Shown one piece after another: positions 7,946 through 14,228 of a stretch of 44,039 bases of DNA. The stretch's first letter is position 1; each line of letters begins with the position of its first letter. Position numbers and translations under genes: made by a program. The DNA is taken from the NCBI GenBank assembly GCA_903888515.1, contig CAISTY010000196.1, forward strand, positions 1 to 44,039, given 5' to 3'. The notes under the pieces were generated by a model, which saw nothing but the letters and a program-made list of their open reading frames with translations, ran no database searches and was not told the DNA's origin. This DNA is from Akkermansiaceae bacterium. Its GTDB lineage: Bacteria; Verrucomicrobiota; Verrucomicrobiia; Verrucomicrobiales; Akkermansiaceae.

Positions 7946-9235
7946 ATGGCCACCATGACCACCACCGCCCCGCAAACCCCCGCCATCTTCCCCGCTTGGT
8001 TCGCCGCACGCCAACAACAGGCATGGCAACGCTATCTCGCCACGCCCGCACCCAAACGCGGCGACGAAACCTGGCGCTTCTCCAACATCAAGCAGCTCGA
8101 CTTCGAGGGCTTCTCAGGGAGCGCGGGCGCGCCGCCTGCGGCAGATCTGTTAGCCCGCTCCAGCGGCCTTGAATCTCCCGCCGCGAAGTTTGTCTTCGTC
8201 AATGATACCCTCATCCATGCCGCATCGCATCTGCCGGATGGCGTGATCTGCCTGCCGCTCGCCGAGGCGCTCGTGAAGCACAGCGAGTTGGTTGCCGCGC
8301 ATTTCATGCGGCAGGAAACCCGCCTCGGATCCGCCCGGTTCGCCGCGCTGCACGAGGCCGCCGTTTCTAACGGACTCTTCGTGCACACCGGTGATCACGT
8401 GGAAATTCCGGGCACCATCGAAGTCCATCACTGGATCTCGGGATCCAACACCGTCATCTTCCCGCACACGCTGGTGATCACCGGAAACAACTCCAAGGTC
8501 CGTGTGATCGATATTTTCCGTTCGGCGGACGACCTCGACCCCGGCCTTGCCATCGCCTTCAACGACCTTGCCGCCGGGCCCGGCTCGCAACTCGATTACG
8601 TCGCCATCCAGGATTTGAACGAAGTCACGCGGATCATCCAGATCAACGAAACCTCGGCCACAAGCGACGCGTCCGTGAAAGGCTTCATTCTCAACACCGG
8701 TGCCTCATGGGCCCGCAACGAGTGCCTGTCCCGCCTCGAAGGTGCGGGGTCGCGTTCGCTCATGCTAGCGGTTTCCATTCCCGCCCGCGAGCAGGAATAC
8801 GACCAACGTACCTTTCAACACCACGTCTCCCAAGGCACCTACTCCGACCTGTTATATAAAAACACGCTCTACGACAATTCCAAGACGATCTTTTCCGGTC
8901 TCATCCGTGTGGACCAGGACGCGCACCACACCGACGCCTATCAGACCTGCCGCAACCTGTTGATGAGCGACACCTGCGAGGCCAATTCCATGCCCGGCCT
9001 GGAAATCAACGCCGACCAGGTGAAATGCTCACACGGCAGCACTTCCTCGCAGATCCACGATGACGAGATCTTCTATCTCCGCACCCGTGGCATCGATCCC
9101 GTCAGCGCCCGCCAACTCATCGCCCGCGGATTCTCGGTGGATGTCGTCGCACGCCTCGAAGACGAACCCACCGAATCGCTGGTCCTCCGGTTCGTCGATG
9201 ACAAATTCGCCCGCATCGTTAGCGGCGGCGCTTAG
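7946..9235 (+). CDS. sufD: Fe-S cluster assembly protein SufD
   Basis: SufD pairs with SufB and SufC in the scaffold complex and helps iron acquisition. ATG 7946 (MATMTTTAPQ) gives 429 aa; ATG 7955 is also possible. The N-terminal helical part includes RQQQAWQRYL and the W-R-F-S segment typical of SufB/SufD. The C-terminal beta-helix carries QTCRNLLMSDTCEANSMPGL and the conserved VKCSHGST histidine, then FYLRTRGI. It belongs to the same operon as sufC and sufB, although two accessory genes intervene. A 28-bp heptad array starts 15 bp after the stop. Confidence 0.95.
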   Translation: MATMTTTAPQTPAIFPAWFAARQQQAWQRYLATPAPKRGDETWRFSNIKQLDFEGFSGSAGAPPAADLLARSSGLESPAAKFVFVNDTLIHAASHLPDGVICLPLAEALVKHSELVAAHFMRQETRLGSARFAALHEAAVSNGLFVHTGDHVEIPGTIEVHHWISGSNTVIFPHTLVITGNNSKVRVIDIFRSADDLDPGLAIAFNDLAAGPGSQLDYVAIQDLNEVTRIIQINETSATSDASVKGFILNTGASWARNECLSRLEGAGSRSLMLAVSIPAREQEYDQRTFQHHVSQGTYSDLLYKNTLYDNSKTIFSGLIRVDQDAHHTDAYQTCRNLLMSDTCEANSMPGLEINADQVKCSHGSTSSQIHDDEIFYLRTRGIDPVSARQLIARGFSVDVVARLEDEPTESLVLRFVDDKFARIVSGGA

Positions 9236-9249
9236 CGGGGTCGGAAGAG

Positions 9250-9277
9250 GTCATCAGTAATCAGTTAGCCATTAGCC
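9250..9277 (+). repeat. 28-bp heptad arm, left boundary of accessory island
   Basis: Four in-register heptads: GTCATCA, GTAATCA, GTTAGCC, ATTAGCC. The pattern is roughly GTNANNN. It begins 15 bp after the sufD stop. An array of the same size and pattern, in opposite orientation, lies at 12062-12089 on the far side of the HigBA/hsdR island. The same pair of arms flanks the four-helix-bundle gene at 26750-27183. Confidence 0.8.
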
Positions 9278-9294
9278 CAGCCCGCCGGGCTGGG
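9276..9294 (+). terminator. Hairpin after sufD
   Basis: A perfect 8-bp stem CCCAGCCC / GGGCTGGG with a 3-base loop lies 41 bp after the sufD stop and partly overlaps the last heptad. It has no T-tract, so it may stabilise the suf mRNA end rather than terminate transcription by itself. Confidence 0.5.
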
Positions 9295-9448
9295 TGATTG
9301 TCATGTAAGGAATGAGATTACGGGATCGACTTCGCCTATGGCTTTGGCTCATATCTACCGCGTGACGCGACCGTAAACCTCCAGTCGCCAAGACCAAGGG
9401 CATTCCCATTCGGGCGGAGTCATCCGTGCCGGGGAGTGGCCGGACCAA
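9295..9448. other. Gene-free segment ending in an intrinsic terminator
   Basis: This 154-bp segment has no credible gene but runs straight into a strong intrinsic terminator at 9449-9478. It could be an uncharacterised small RNA or a degraded gene end. I checked for the conserved SRP RNA and tmRNA motifs by eye and did not find them. The minus strand encodes a short peptide-like frame (about 22 codons from ATG near 9421) of unknown meaning. Confidence 0.35.
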
Positions 9449-9478
9449 GCCGTCTCCGTTTCAGCGGAGGCGGCTTTT
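9449..9478 (+). terminator. Strong intrinsic terminator
   Basis: A 10-bp stem, GCCGTCTCCG at 9449-9458 and CGGAGGCGGC at 9465-9474 (one G-U pair), with a 6-base loop TTTCAG is followed directly by TTTT at 9475-9478. This is the clearest rho-independent terminator in the window. It lies 214 bp after sufD and before the HigB-like gene, so it either ends suf read-through or ends an unannotated RNA in between. Confidence 0.75.
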
Positions 9479-9555
9479 GCGTGTCGCTTCAGGATGGGCT
9501 TCACGGATATATATTTACCCTATCCATGATTTTGTGTCAACGAAAACTTTTAACC

Positions 9556-9567
9556 CTTTAGGTAAAG
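9556..9567 (+). promoter_or_regulatory. Candidate operator of the HigBA-like locus
   Basis: The AT-rich stretch 9505-9575 upstream of the toxin gene contains CTTTA-GG-TAAAG, a near-palindrome. A further TTTACC near 9516 could pair with the GGTAAA at 9561-9566. Xre/HigA-type antitoxins usually repress their own operon from such sites. No direct evidence links them here. Confidence 0.35.
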
Positions 9568-9622
9568 AAAGTTCTTGCATTGGCTGGGTGCCGGGCTAAG
9601 GTTGCTGCCGAGCCAGCGATCC

Positions 9623-9958
9623 ATGGTCATTCATTTCCGCAACTCCAAGTTGAAAAAAAGCTTCGCTTCGGAGAAGGAACTGTCACGGATCTACGGCCCG
9701 GATCAGGCCAAGGTGTTGGCGCTGCGCATTTCCCAACTGCGTGCGGCCCGCTGCTTGGCGGATCTGCTGCTCATTCCACCGCTTCGCGCCCACGAATTGG
9801 GTGCCGACCGCAAAGGGCAGATCTCTCTGAGCCTGCGTCAACCCTACCGCCTGATCCTCATTCCCGCGCACATTCCGCCACCCCTCAAGCCCGATGGAGG
9901 TTTGGATTGGCGGAACGTGACGGAAATCACCATCACGGAAGTGGTGGACTACCACTGA
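9623..9958 (+). CDS. HigB/RelE-family toxin
   Basis: The protein is 111 aa from ATG 9623 (MVIHFRNSKLKK); a longer TTG start at 9575 adds an unlikely tail. Members of this family are ribosome-dependent mRNA endonucleases. Seen here are the N-terminal FRNSKLKKSFAS, the central LRISQLRAARCLADLL helix, LRQPYRLILIPA, and the C-terminal EITITEVVDYH, the usual end of HigB-type toxins. It sits 15 bp upstream of a HigA-like antitoxin gene on the same strand, in the toxin-first order typical of higBA. Catalytic competence cannot be judged by eye. Confidence 0.85.
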   Translation: MVIHFRNSKLKKSFASEKELSRIYGPDQAKVLALRISQLRAARCLADLLLIPPLRAHELGADRKGQISLSLRQPYRLILIPAHIPPPLKPDGGLDWRNVTEITITEVVDYH

Positions 9959-9973
9959 ACCCCGATCCCCACC

Positions 9974-11080
9974 ATGAACCCAACCTTCAATCCTGACTAC
10001 GCTTCCCCGCCGGGCGAAATGCTCGCGGAAACCATCGAATATCTTGGCATCACCCAGACGGAACTCGCCCGCCGCATGGGGCGACCGCTGAAAACCATCA
10101 ATGAAATCATCCAGGGAAAATCCGCGGTCACTGCGGATACCGCTCTGGAACTCGAACGTGTCCTAGGTGTTCCCGCGCACCTTTGGATGAATATGGAGAC
10201 AAACTACCGTGAAAATCTCGCCCGGCGGCGGGCATCTGAAAAACTTGTGGTCGATGAGCGGTGGTTGGACAGCCTACCCGTGGCGGTGATGCAAAAGCGC
10301 GGATGGATCCCACCCGCCAAGGACAAGCGCAAGCTGATGGTGGCCATTTTGGCCTTCTTCGGATGTGCGAGTGTGGATAGTTGGCGGAAGTCCTGGATGA
10401 ACCCAGAGGTGGCCTACCGTAAATCACCCAAACTGGAAACCCACCCGGAGGCCTTGGCCGTATGGCTGCGCAAGGCGGAACTCGAAGGCTGGAAGCAGGA
10501 ATGCGCTCCGTTTGAAGCCGGTCGTTTCGAGGTGGCTCTATCAGACCTCCGAAACGCGACGACCCTGCCGGTGCGGAAATGGATGGCCGCAATTCGTCAG
10601 GCGTGCAATGCAAGCGGTGTCGCCCATGTGATCCTCCCGGAATTACCCGGCATTCCGGTAAGCGGTGCGACCCGGCAGCTCAATGAGGACCGCATGCTGA
10701 TCGTTCAAACCGGCCGTTACAAGGATGACGGACATTTTTGGTTCACCTTTTTCCACGAAGCACGCCATGTTCTTCAGGGAAAACTCAAACGGGAGTGGCT
10801 GGTTGAATATGAGGGCAAGGAGGATGCCCTCGAATTTGACGCGAACCAATTCGCCCGCGAGTTTCTGATCCCGTCAGAGCAAATCATCAAAATGAGAAGT
10901 CAAAAGGGCGGCAAGATGCCAGTGTCAGCGGCACGGGAATTGGCGAAATTGTTGAACATCTCTTCCGGAATCGTCGCCGGTCGCCTGCAATTCGACGGGA
11001 TTTGGAAGCCATTTGTCGGCAACGAACTGAAGAAGCGTTATGAAATCAAGGAGTTGCTTTCCGAGGAGCACGTGGCTTGA
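9974..11080 (+). CDS. HigA-type Xre antitoxin fused to an ImmA/IrrE metallopeptidase
   Basis: The protein is 368 aa. The N-terminal ~90 residues form a HigA/Xre helix-turn-helix (GEMLAETIEYLGITQTELAR, then TINEIIQGKSAVTADTALEL). A linker follows, and the C-terminal half is an ImmA/IrrE (M78-like) peptidase with the zinc motif HEARH at 261-265 and the family segment ANQFAREFLIP. Such fusions join DNA binding to a protease that can destroy a repressor or antitoxin. With the toxin gene it forms a higBA-like module. The protease domain suggests an added, possibly damage- or phage-triggered, layer of control; that is inference. Confidence 0.88.
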   Translation: MNPTFNPDYASPPGEMLAETIEYLGITQTELARRMGRPLKTINEIIQGKSAVTADTALELERVLGVPAHLWMNMETNYRENLARRRASEKLVVDERWLDSLPVAVMQKRGWIPPAKDKRKLMVAILAFFGCASVDSWRKSWMNPEVAYRKSPKLETHPEALAVWLRKAELEGWKQECAPFEAGRFEVALSDLRNATTLPVRKWMAAIRQACNASGVAHVILPELPGIPVSGATRQLNEDRMLIVQTGRYKDDGHFWFTFFHEARHVLQGKLKREWLVEYEGKEDALEFDANQFAREFLIPSEQIIKMRSQKGGKMPVSAARELAKLLNISSGIVAGRLQFDGIWKPFVGNELKKRYEIKELLSEEHVA

Positions 11081-11114
11081 CTAGGCCCTGTCAGATCACC
11101 CCTCAAAACTCCCG

Positions 11115-12042
11115 ATGAGCAGGATTTCCGAAAAGAACGGTGTCGAAGTGCCCATTTATGAATGGTTGGGAAAATTGGGCTGGAATTGCCGCACCAACGA
11201 GGCATTGAAACCGCATGCCCGGCAGTTCTCGAATCCGATCATCGAATCTATTCTGGTCGAACGGGTCGCACGCATCAACAGTGTGCCTCCCGACGCGGCA
11301 AAACGGGCGGTGGACATTCTCAAACACGCGCTCGACCGGCCATAACCCCATCGAGGCGAACGAGCAATTCCTCGATCTGTTATGTGATGGAGTGACGTTG
11401 ACGATTGAAGGCCATGACCGCACGTTGAAGTTGGTGGATTTCACGAACATCTGGGATAACGACTTCAGCGTGACACGCCAATATTGGGTGCAGGGTAGCG
11501 AACTTGTGAAGCCCGATCTTGTGTGCCTGGTGAACGGCATCCCCCTTGTCGCCTTTGAGGCCAAACAACGCGCACAACAAAACTCCGATTGGATGAAAGG
11601 AGTGAGAGACCTCTCGCTTTACGAAACCAAAGTGCCGCGTCTCTGGGCGTCGAATCTCTTTGCGGTGGCCTGCAACGGTCGCGCGGCCCGCTACGGCGTG
11701 CCCGGAGCGAGCAGCCAGCAGTTTGCCGAATGGCGCGATCTCTCGGTGCATGCGACACCGGGAAATCCTTTGGCCACGCCTACACCGGACTTCTGCACCG
11801 TCGCGCCTATTTACGTCCGCGCCCAGTGGAAGCGCTGGGGAAGTTGCAGCGCACATAAGAACATTTCCCTTAACTGGCGGCTGATCGAAGCGCCGAAGCA
11901 TGTGATAGATTATGTGATCCTACATGAGATGTTGCACACGCGACTGATGACTCACGACCATCGATTTTGGGCGCACCTTCGTTCCATTTGTCCACAGGCG
12001 TCACAAGCACGGGAATGGTTGGAATGGAACCGCCCGGAATGA
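11115..12042 (+). pseudogene. Frameshifted hsdR N-terminus fused to a YgjP-like metallopeptidase C-terminus
   Basis: The first part (11115 to about 11341) encodes the HsdR N-terminus, MSRISEKNGVEVPIYEWLGK onward. One extra C in the CGGCCATAAC stretch near 11341 shifts the frame. The next frame continues HsdR-like (NPIEANEQFLDLLCDG, then VKPDLVCLVNGIPLVAFEAK, the nuclease-domain region) to about 11760. It then switches in frame to the C-terminus of a YgjP/M48-like peptidase: WKRWGSCSAHKNISLNWRL, HEMLH (11923-11937) and FWAHLR. The HsdR helicase motifs and the peptidase N-terminus are missing, so a deletion joined two neighbouring genes of a former type I restriction locus. No hsdM or hsdS is present. 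Confidence 0.85.
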
Positions 12043-12061
12043 ATCAGAAACCTGCGCACAA

Positions 12062-12089
12062 GCTCAACTGATAACTGCTTACCAATCAC
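12062..12089 (-). repeat. 28-bp heptad arm, right boundary of accessory island
   Basis: Four in-register heptads on the plus strand: GCTCAAC, TGATAAC, TGCTTAC, CAATCAC. Read on the minus strand they follow the GTNNNNN pattern of the arm at 9250-9277, so the two arms are inverted. The last heptad overlaps the stop codon of the convergent thioredoxin-like gene. Confidence 0.75.
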
Positions 12090-12658
12090 ACCGGCTGCTT
12101 GCCGGCCTTCCATTTGATGTTGCATCCGCTGCTCGGATAGAGCGGGGCGGGCGGCTCCTCCCCCGCCAACATGCGCCGGACGGCTTCGCGCAGATCACCA
12201 CCGTGCGCCGGTTGGCCGCGGTATGGGCGGGTGTCATCGAATTGCCCGGTATAAAACAACTGCCCTGCGTTGTCTAACAAGAAGAAATCCGGTGTGCAGG
12301 CGGCCCCATATAACATCGCCACCTCCTGCGATTCGTCTATCAGATAGGGGAACTCCCACCGGTGTTGCGTCGCAAAGGCCGGCATCCGTTCGGCGGCATC
12401 CTGCGGGTAATTTTTCGTGTCGTTCGAGTTGATCGCCACCGTGCGGACGCCCTGCGCGGCGATATTGCGCGCCAGATCTCCCAGCGCGTCCGCAAGATGA
12501 ATCACATACGGGCAATGGTTGCAGGCAAAGACGACCAGCAAACCGGCCGGCCCGGCAACTTCGCCACGCGACATCAGTTTTCCTCCCGGGGCGGGCAACA
12601 AAAAATCAGGCGCCGGCTCACCGGCACGCATGCGAAAGGTGGATTGAACTTCAGACAT
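12086..12658 (-). CDS. Thioredoxin-like (AhpC/TSA-type) protein
   Basis: The protein is 190 aa with a redoxin fold: AGEPAPDFLLPAPGGK at the N-terminus, then VVFACNHCPYV giving a CxxC active site at Cys46/Cys49, and a cis-Pro region ACTPDFFLLD. No signal peptide is seen, so it is probably cytoplasmic. It would be a thiol-disulfide oxidoreductase or peroxiredoxin-like reductase; the substrate is unknown. It is divergent from the MoeB-like gene, with a 38-bp palindrome between them. Its stop codon lies inside the heptad arm at 12062-12089, suggesting the island to the left was inserted exactly at the gene end. Confidence 0.88.
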   Translation of the reverse strand: MSEVQSTFRMRAGEPAPDFLLPAPGGKLMSRGEVAGPAGLLVVFACNHCPYVIHLADALGDLARNIAAQGVRTVAINSNDTKNYPQDAAERMPAFATQHRWEFPYLIDESQEVAMLYGAACTPDFFLLDNAGQLFYTGQFDDTRPYRGQPAHGGDLREAVRRMLAGEEPPAPLYPSSGCNIKWKAGKQPV

Positions 12659-12714
12659 GCCGTCAATGGATCACAAAATCCACAGCAGCGACAGGTTTTT
12701 CATCCGCTGCCATT

Positions 12715-12752
12715 GCGACAATTCTGATGACGGCCGTCACCAGAATTGTCGC
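12715..12752. repeat. 38-bp near-perfect palindrome between divergent genes
   Basis: Two 19-base arms match at 18 positions with no spacer. The outer arms are GCGACAATTCTG (12715-12726) and CAGAATTGTCGC (12741-12752); the centre is TGACGGCCGTCA flanked by one mismatched pair. In minus-strand RNA the mismatch becomes a G-U pair, so the hairpin would be complete. It lies 57 bp from the thioredoxin-like start and 67 bp from the MoeB-like start. It could be a shared operator or a leader hairpin; there is no T-tract. Confidence 0.85.
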
Positions 12753-12818
12753 GCGAGCCTGCGACGGTGATTTTCCATCTTGGACAGCGGGGTGATTTTG
12801 GCGCATGCTGGCGCGGCC

Positions 12819-13946
12819 ATGTCAGAAGCATTGTCACCGGCGGAGCTTCTCCGATACTCGCGCCACCTGCTCATTCCCGCAGTGGGCGAGTCCGGGCAAT
12901 TGCGTTTGAAAAGCGCTGCGGTACTGCTGATAGGTACCGGTGCGCTCGGTTCTCCGGTCGCCCTTTATCTGGCTGCGGCGGGAGTCGGACGACTGGGCCT
13001 GGTGGACACCGATGAGGTCGATGCCTCGAACCTGCAACGGCAGATCCTGCATGGCGAATCGTGGATCGGGAAACCGAAACTCGAGAGTGCCGCAGCCCGC
13101 CTGCGGGAAGTCAACCGGCACGTCCGCCTTGAACTCCATGCGGTGCGCTTCACTGCGGAAAACGCGCTGGAAATCGCCCGGCCGTATGATTTGTTAGTTG
13201 ATGGATCCGACAATTTTCCGACGCGGTTTCTCACTAACGACGCTGCATTTTTTCTGCGCAAGCCTTTGGTTTACGGGGCGATTCACCGCTTTGAAGGACA
13301 GACCGGGGTATTTGCGCCGCATCTGGGAGGGCCGTGTTACCGGTGCCTGCTGCCGACGCTGCCCGCGCCTGGCAGCGCGCCGTCCTGCCAGGAAGCCGGG
13401 GTGCTTGGGGTGCTTCCCGGCATCATCGGCTCGCTTCAGGCGATGGAAGCCCTCAAGTTGATTCTTGGCATTGGCACGGTGCCGCTTGGCAGGCTGACAG
13501 TTTACGATGCGTTGCAAAGCACCTTCCGCAGTTGCAAACTGAGCCGCGATCCACAGTGTCGTTTGTGCGGGGATCACCCGGACATTACCGGCGTTTCCAA
13601 CGGGGAAACCACCGCCCCGGCCTGTTGCGATTTCACCCACAATCCCATGCAATCCATCACCACTACCGAACTCCGCGCCCTGCTTGCCGGGGAATTCACC
13701 GGCCTGCTCATCGATGTGCGGGAACCCGATGAACACGCGATCGCCCGCATTGAAGGCTCGCGTCTCATTCCCTTGAAAAACCTGCCTGATCAGTTAGGCA
13801 GCCTGCCGCGGGACCTTGAAATCTATGTCCACTGCAAATCGGGCATGCGCTCCGCCAAGGCCGTTAGAATGCTTTTGGATCGCGGTTTCACCCGGGTGCG
13901 CAACGTGACCGGCGGGATCGACGCGTGGCTGGCGGATCCCATTTGA
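12819..13946 (+). CDS. moeZ: MoeB/ThiF-type adenylyltransferase with C-terminal rhodanese
   Basis: The protein is 375 aa from ATG 12819 (MSEALSPAEL); a TTG at 12780 is less likely. The E1-like domain adenylates a sulfur-carrier protein C-terminus (MoaD, ThiS or similar) using ATP. The nucleotide loop LIGTGALGSP is near residues 37-46, followed by VDTDEVDASNLQRQ. Zinc is bound by CYRC and CRLC. The rhodanese domain (from about residue 275) carries the active-site loop HCKSGMRSA, supplying persulfide sulfur. This arrangement matches MoeZ/MOCS3 proteins. Whether it serves molybdopterin, thiamine or another pathway cannot be told from the neighbours. Confidence 0.9.
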   Translation: MSEALSPAELLRYSRHLLIPAVGESGQLRLKSAAVLLIGTGALGSPVALYLAAAGVGRLGLVDTDEVDASNLQRQILHGESWIGKPKLESAAARLREVNRHVRLELHAVRFTAENALEIARPYDLLVDGSDNFPTRFLTNDAAFFLRKPLVYGAIHRFEGQTGVFAPHLGGPCYRCLLPTLPAPGSAPSCQEAGVLGVLPGIIGSLQAMEALKLILGIGTVPLGRLTVYDALQSTFRSCKLSRDPQCRLCGDHPDITGVSNGETTAPACCDFTHNPMQSITTTELRALLAGEFTGLLIDVREPDEHAIARIEGSRLIPLKNLPDQLGSLPRDLEIYVHCKSGMRSAKAVRMLLDRGFTRVRNVTGGIDAWLADPI

Positions 13947-13949
13947 AGT

Positions 13950-14216
13950 TCACGAGGGCGGGTCGTCTGCGGTTTCCAGATCGTGCAATTCCTCCATTTC
14001 CCGCAGGATTTCCCAGATGCGCTCGGCTTCTTCCGGGTCGATGCGTTGCAGGGCGAATCCGACATGCACGAGCACATAGTCACCGACTTCGACCTCCGGT
14101 GTGTATGACAGATGGATCGTTTTCTCGATCGTGCCGAAACGCACCCGGCCGGTCCGGTTGTATGGATCTGATAGGTTGTCAATGGTGAGAACTTGACCTG
14201 GGATGGCGAGGCACAT
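13950..14216 (-). CDS. hypC: Hydrogenase maturation chaperone HypC
   Basis: The protein is 88 aa with the invariant MCLAIPGQV start, where Cys2 binds the Fe(CN)2CO unit with HypD. EVGDYVLVHVGFAL and a C-terminal acidic helix are typical of HypC/HupF. It lies 12 bp downstream of hypF in the same minus-strand operon and is convergent with the MoeB-like gene (3 bp between stops). It acts in the cytoplasm on the large subunit of a [NiFe] hydrogenase. Confidence 0.96.
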   Translation of the reverse strand: MCLAIPGQVLTIDNLSDPYNRTGRVRFGTIEKTIHLSYTPEVEVGDYVLVHVGFALQRIDPEEAERIWEILREMEELHDLETADDPPS

Positions 14217-14228
14217 GGGGTGTGATGG

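Noticed and set aside
9295..9478. SRP RNA, 6S RNA or tmRNA
   Set aside because: The conserved SRP tetraloop region and tmRNA tRNA-like ends are not present; 6S-like pairing was not found by eye.
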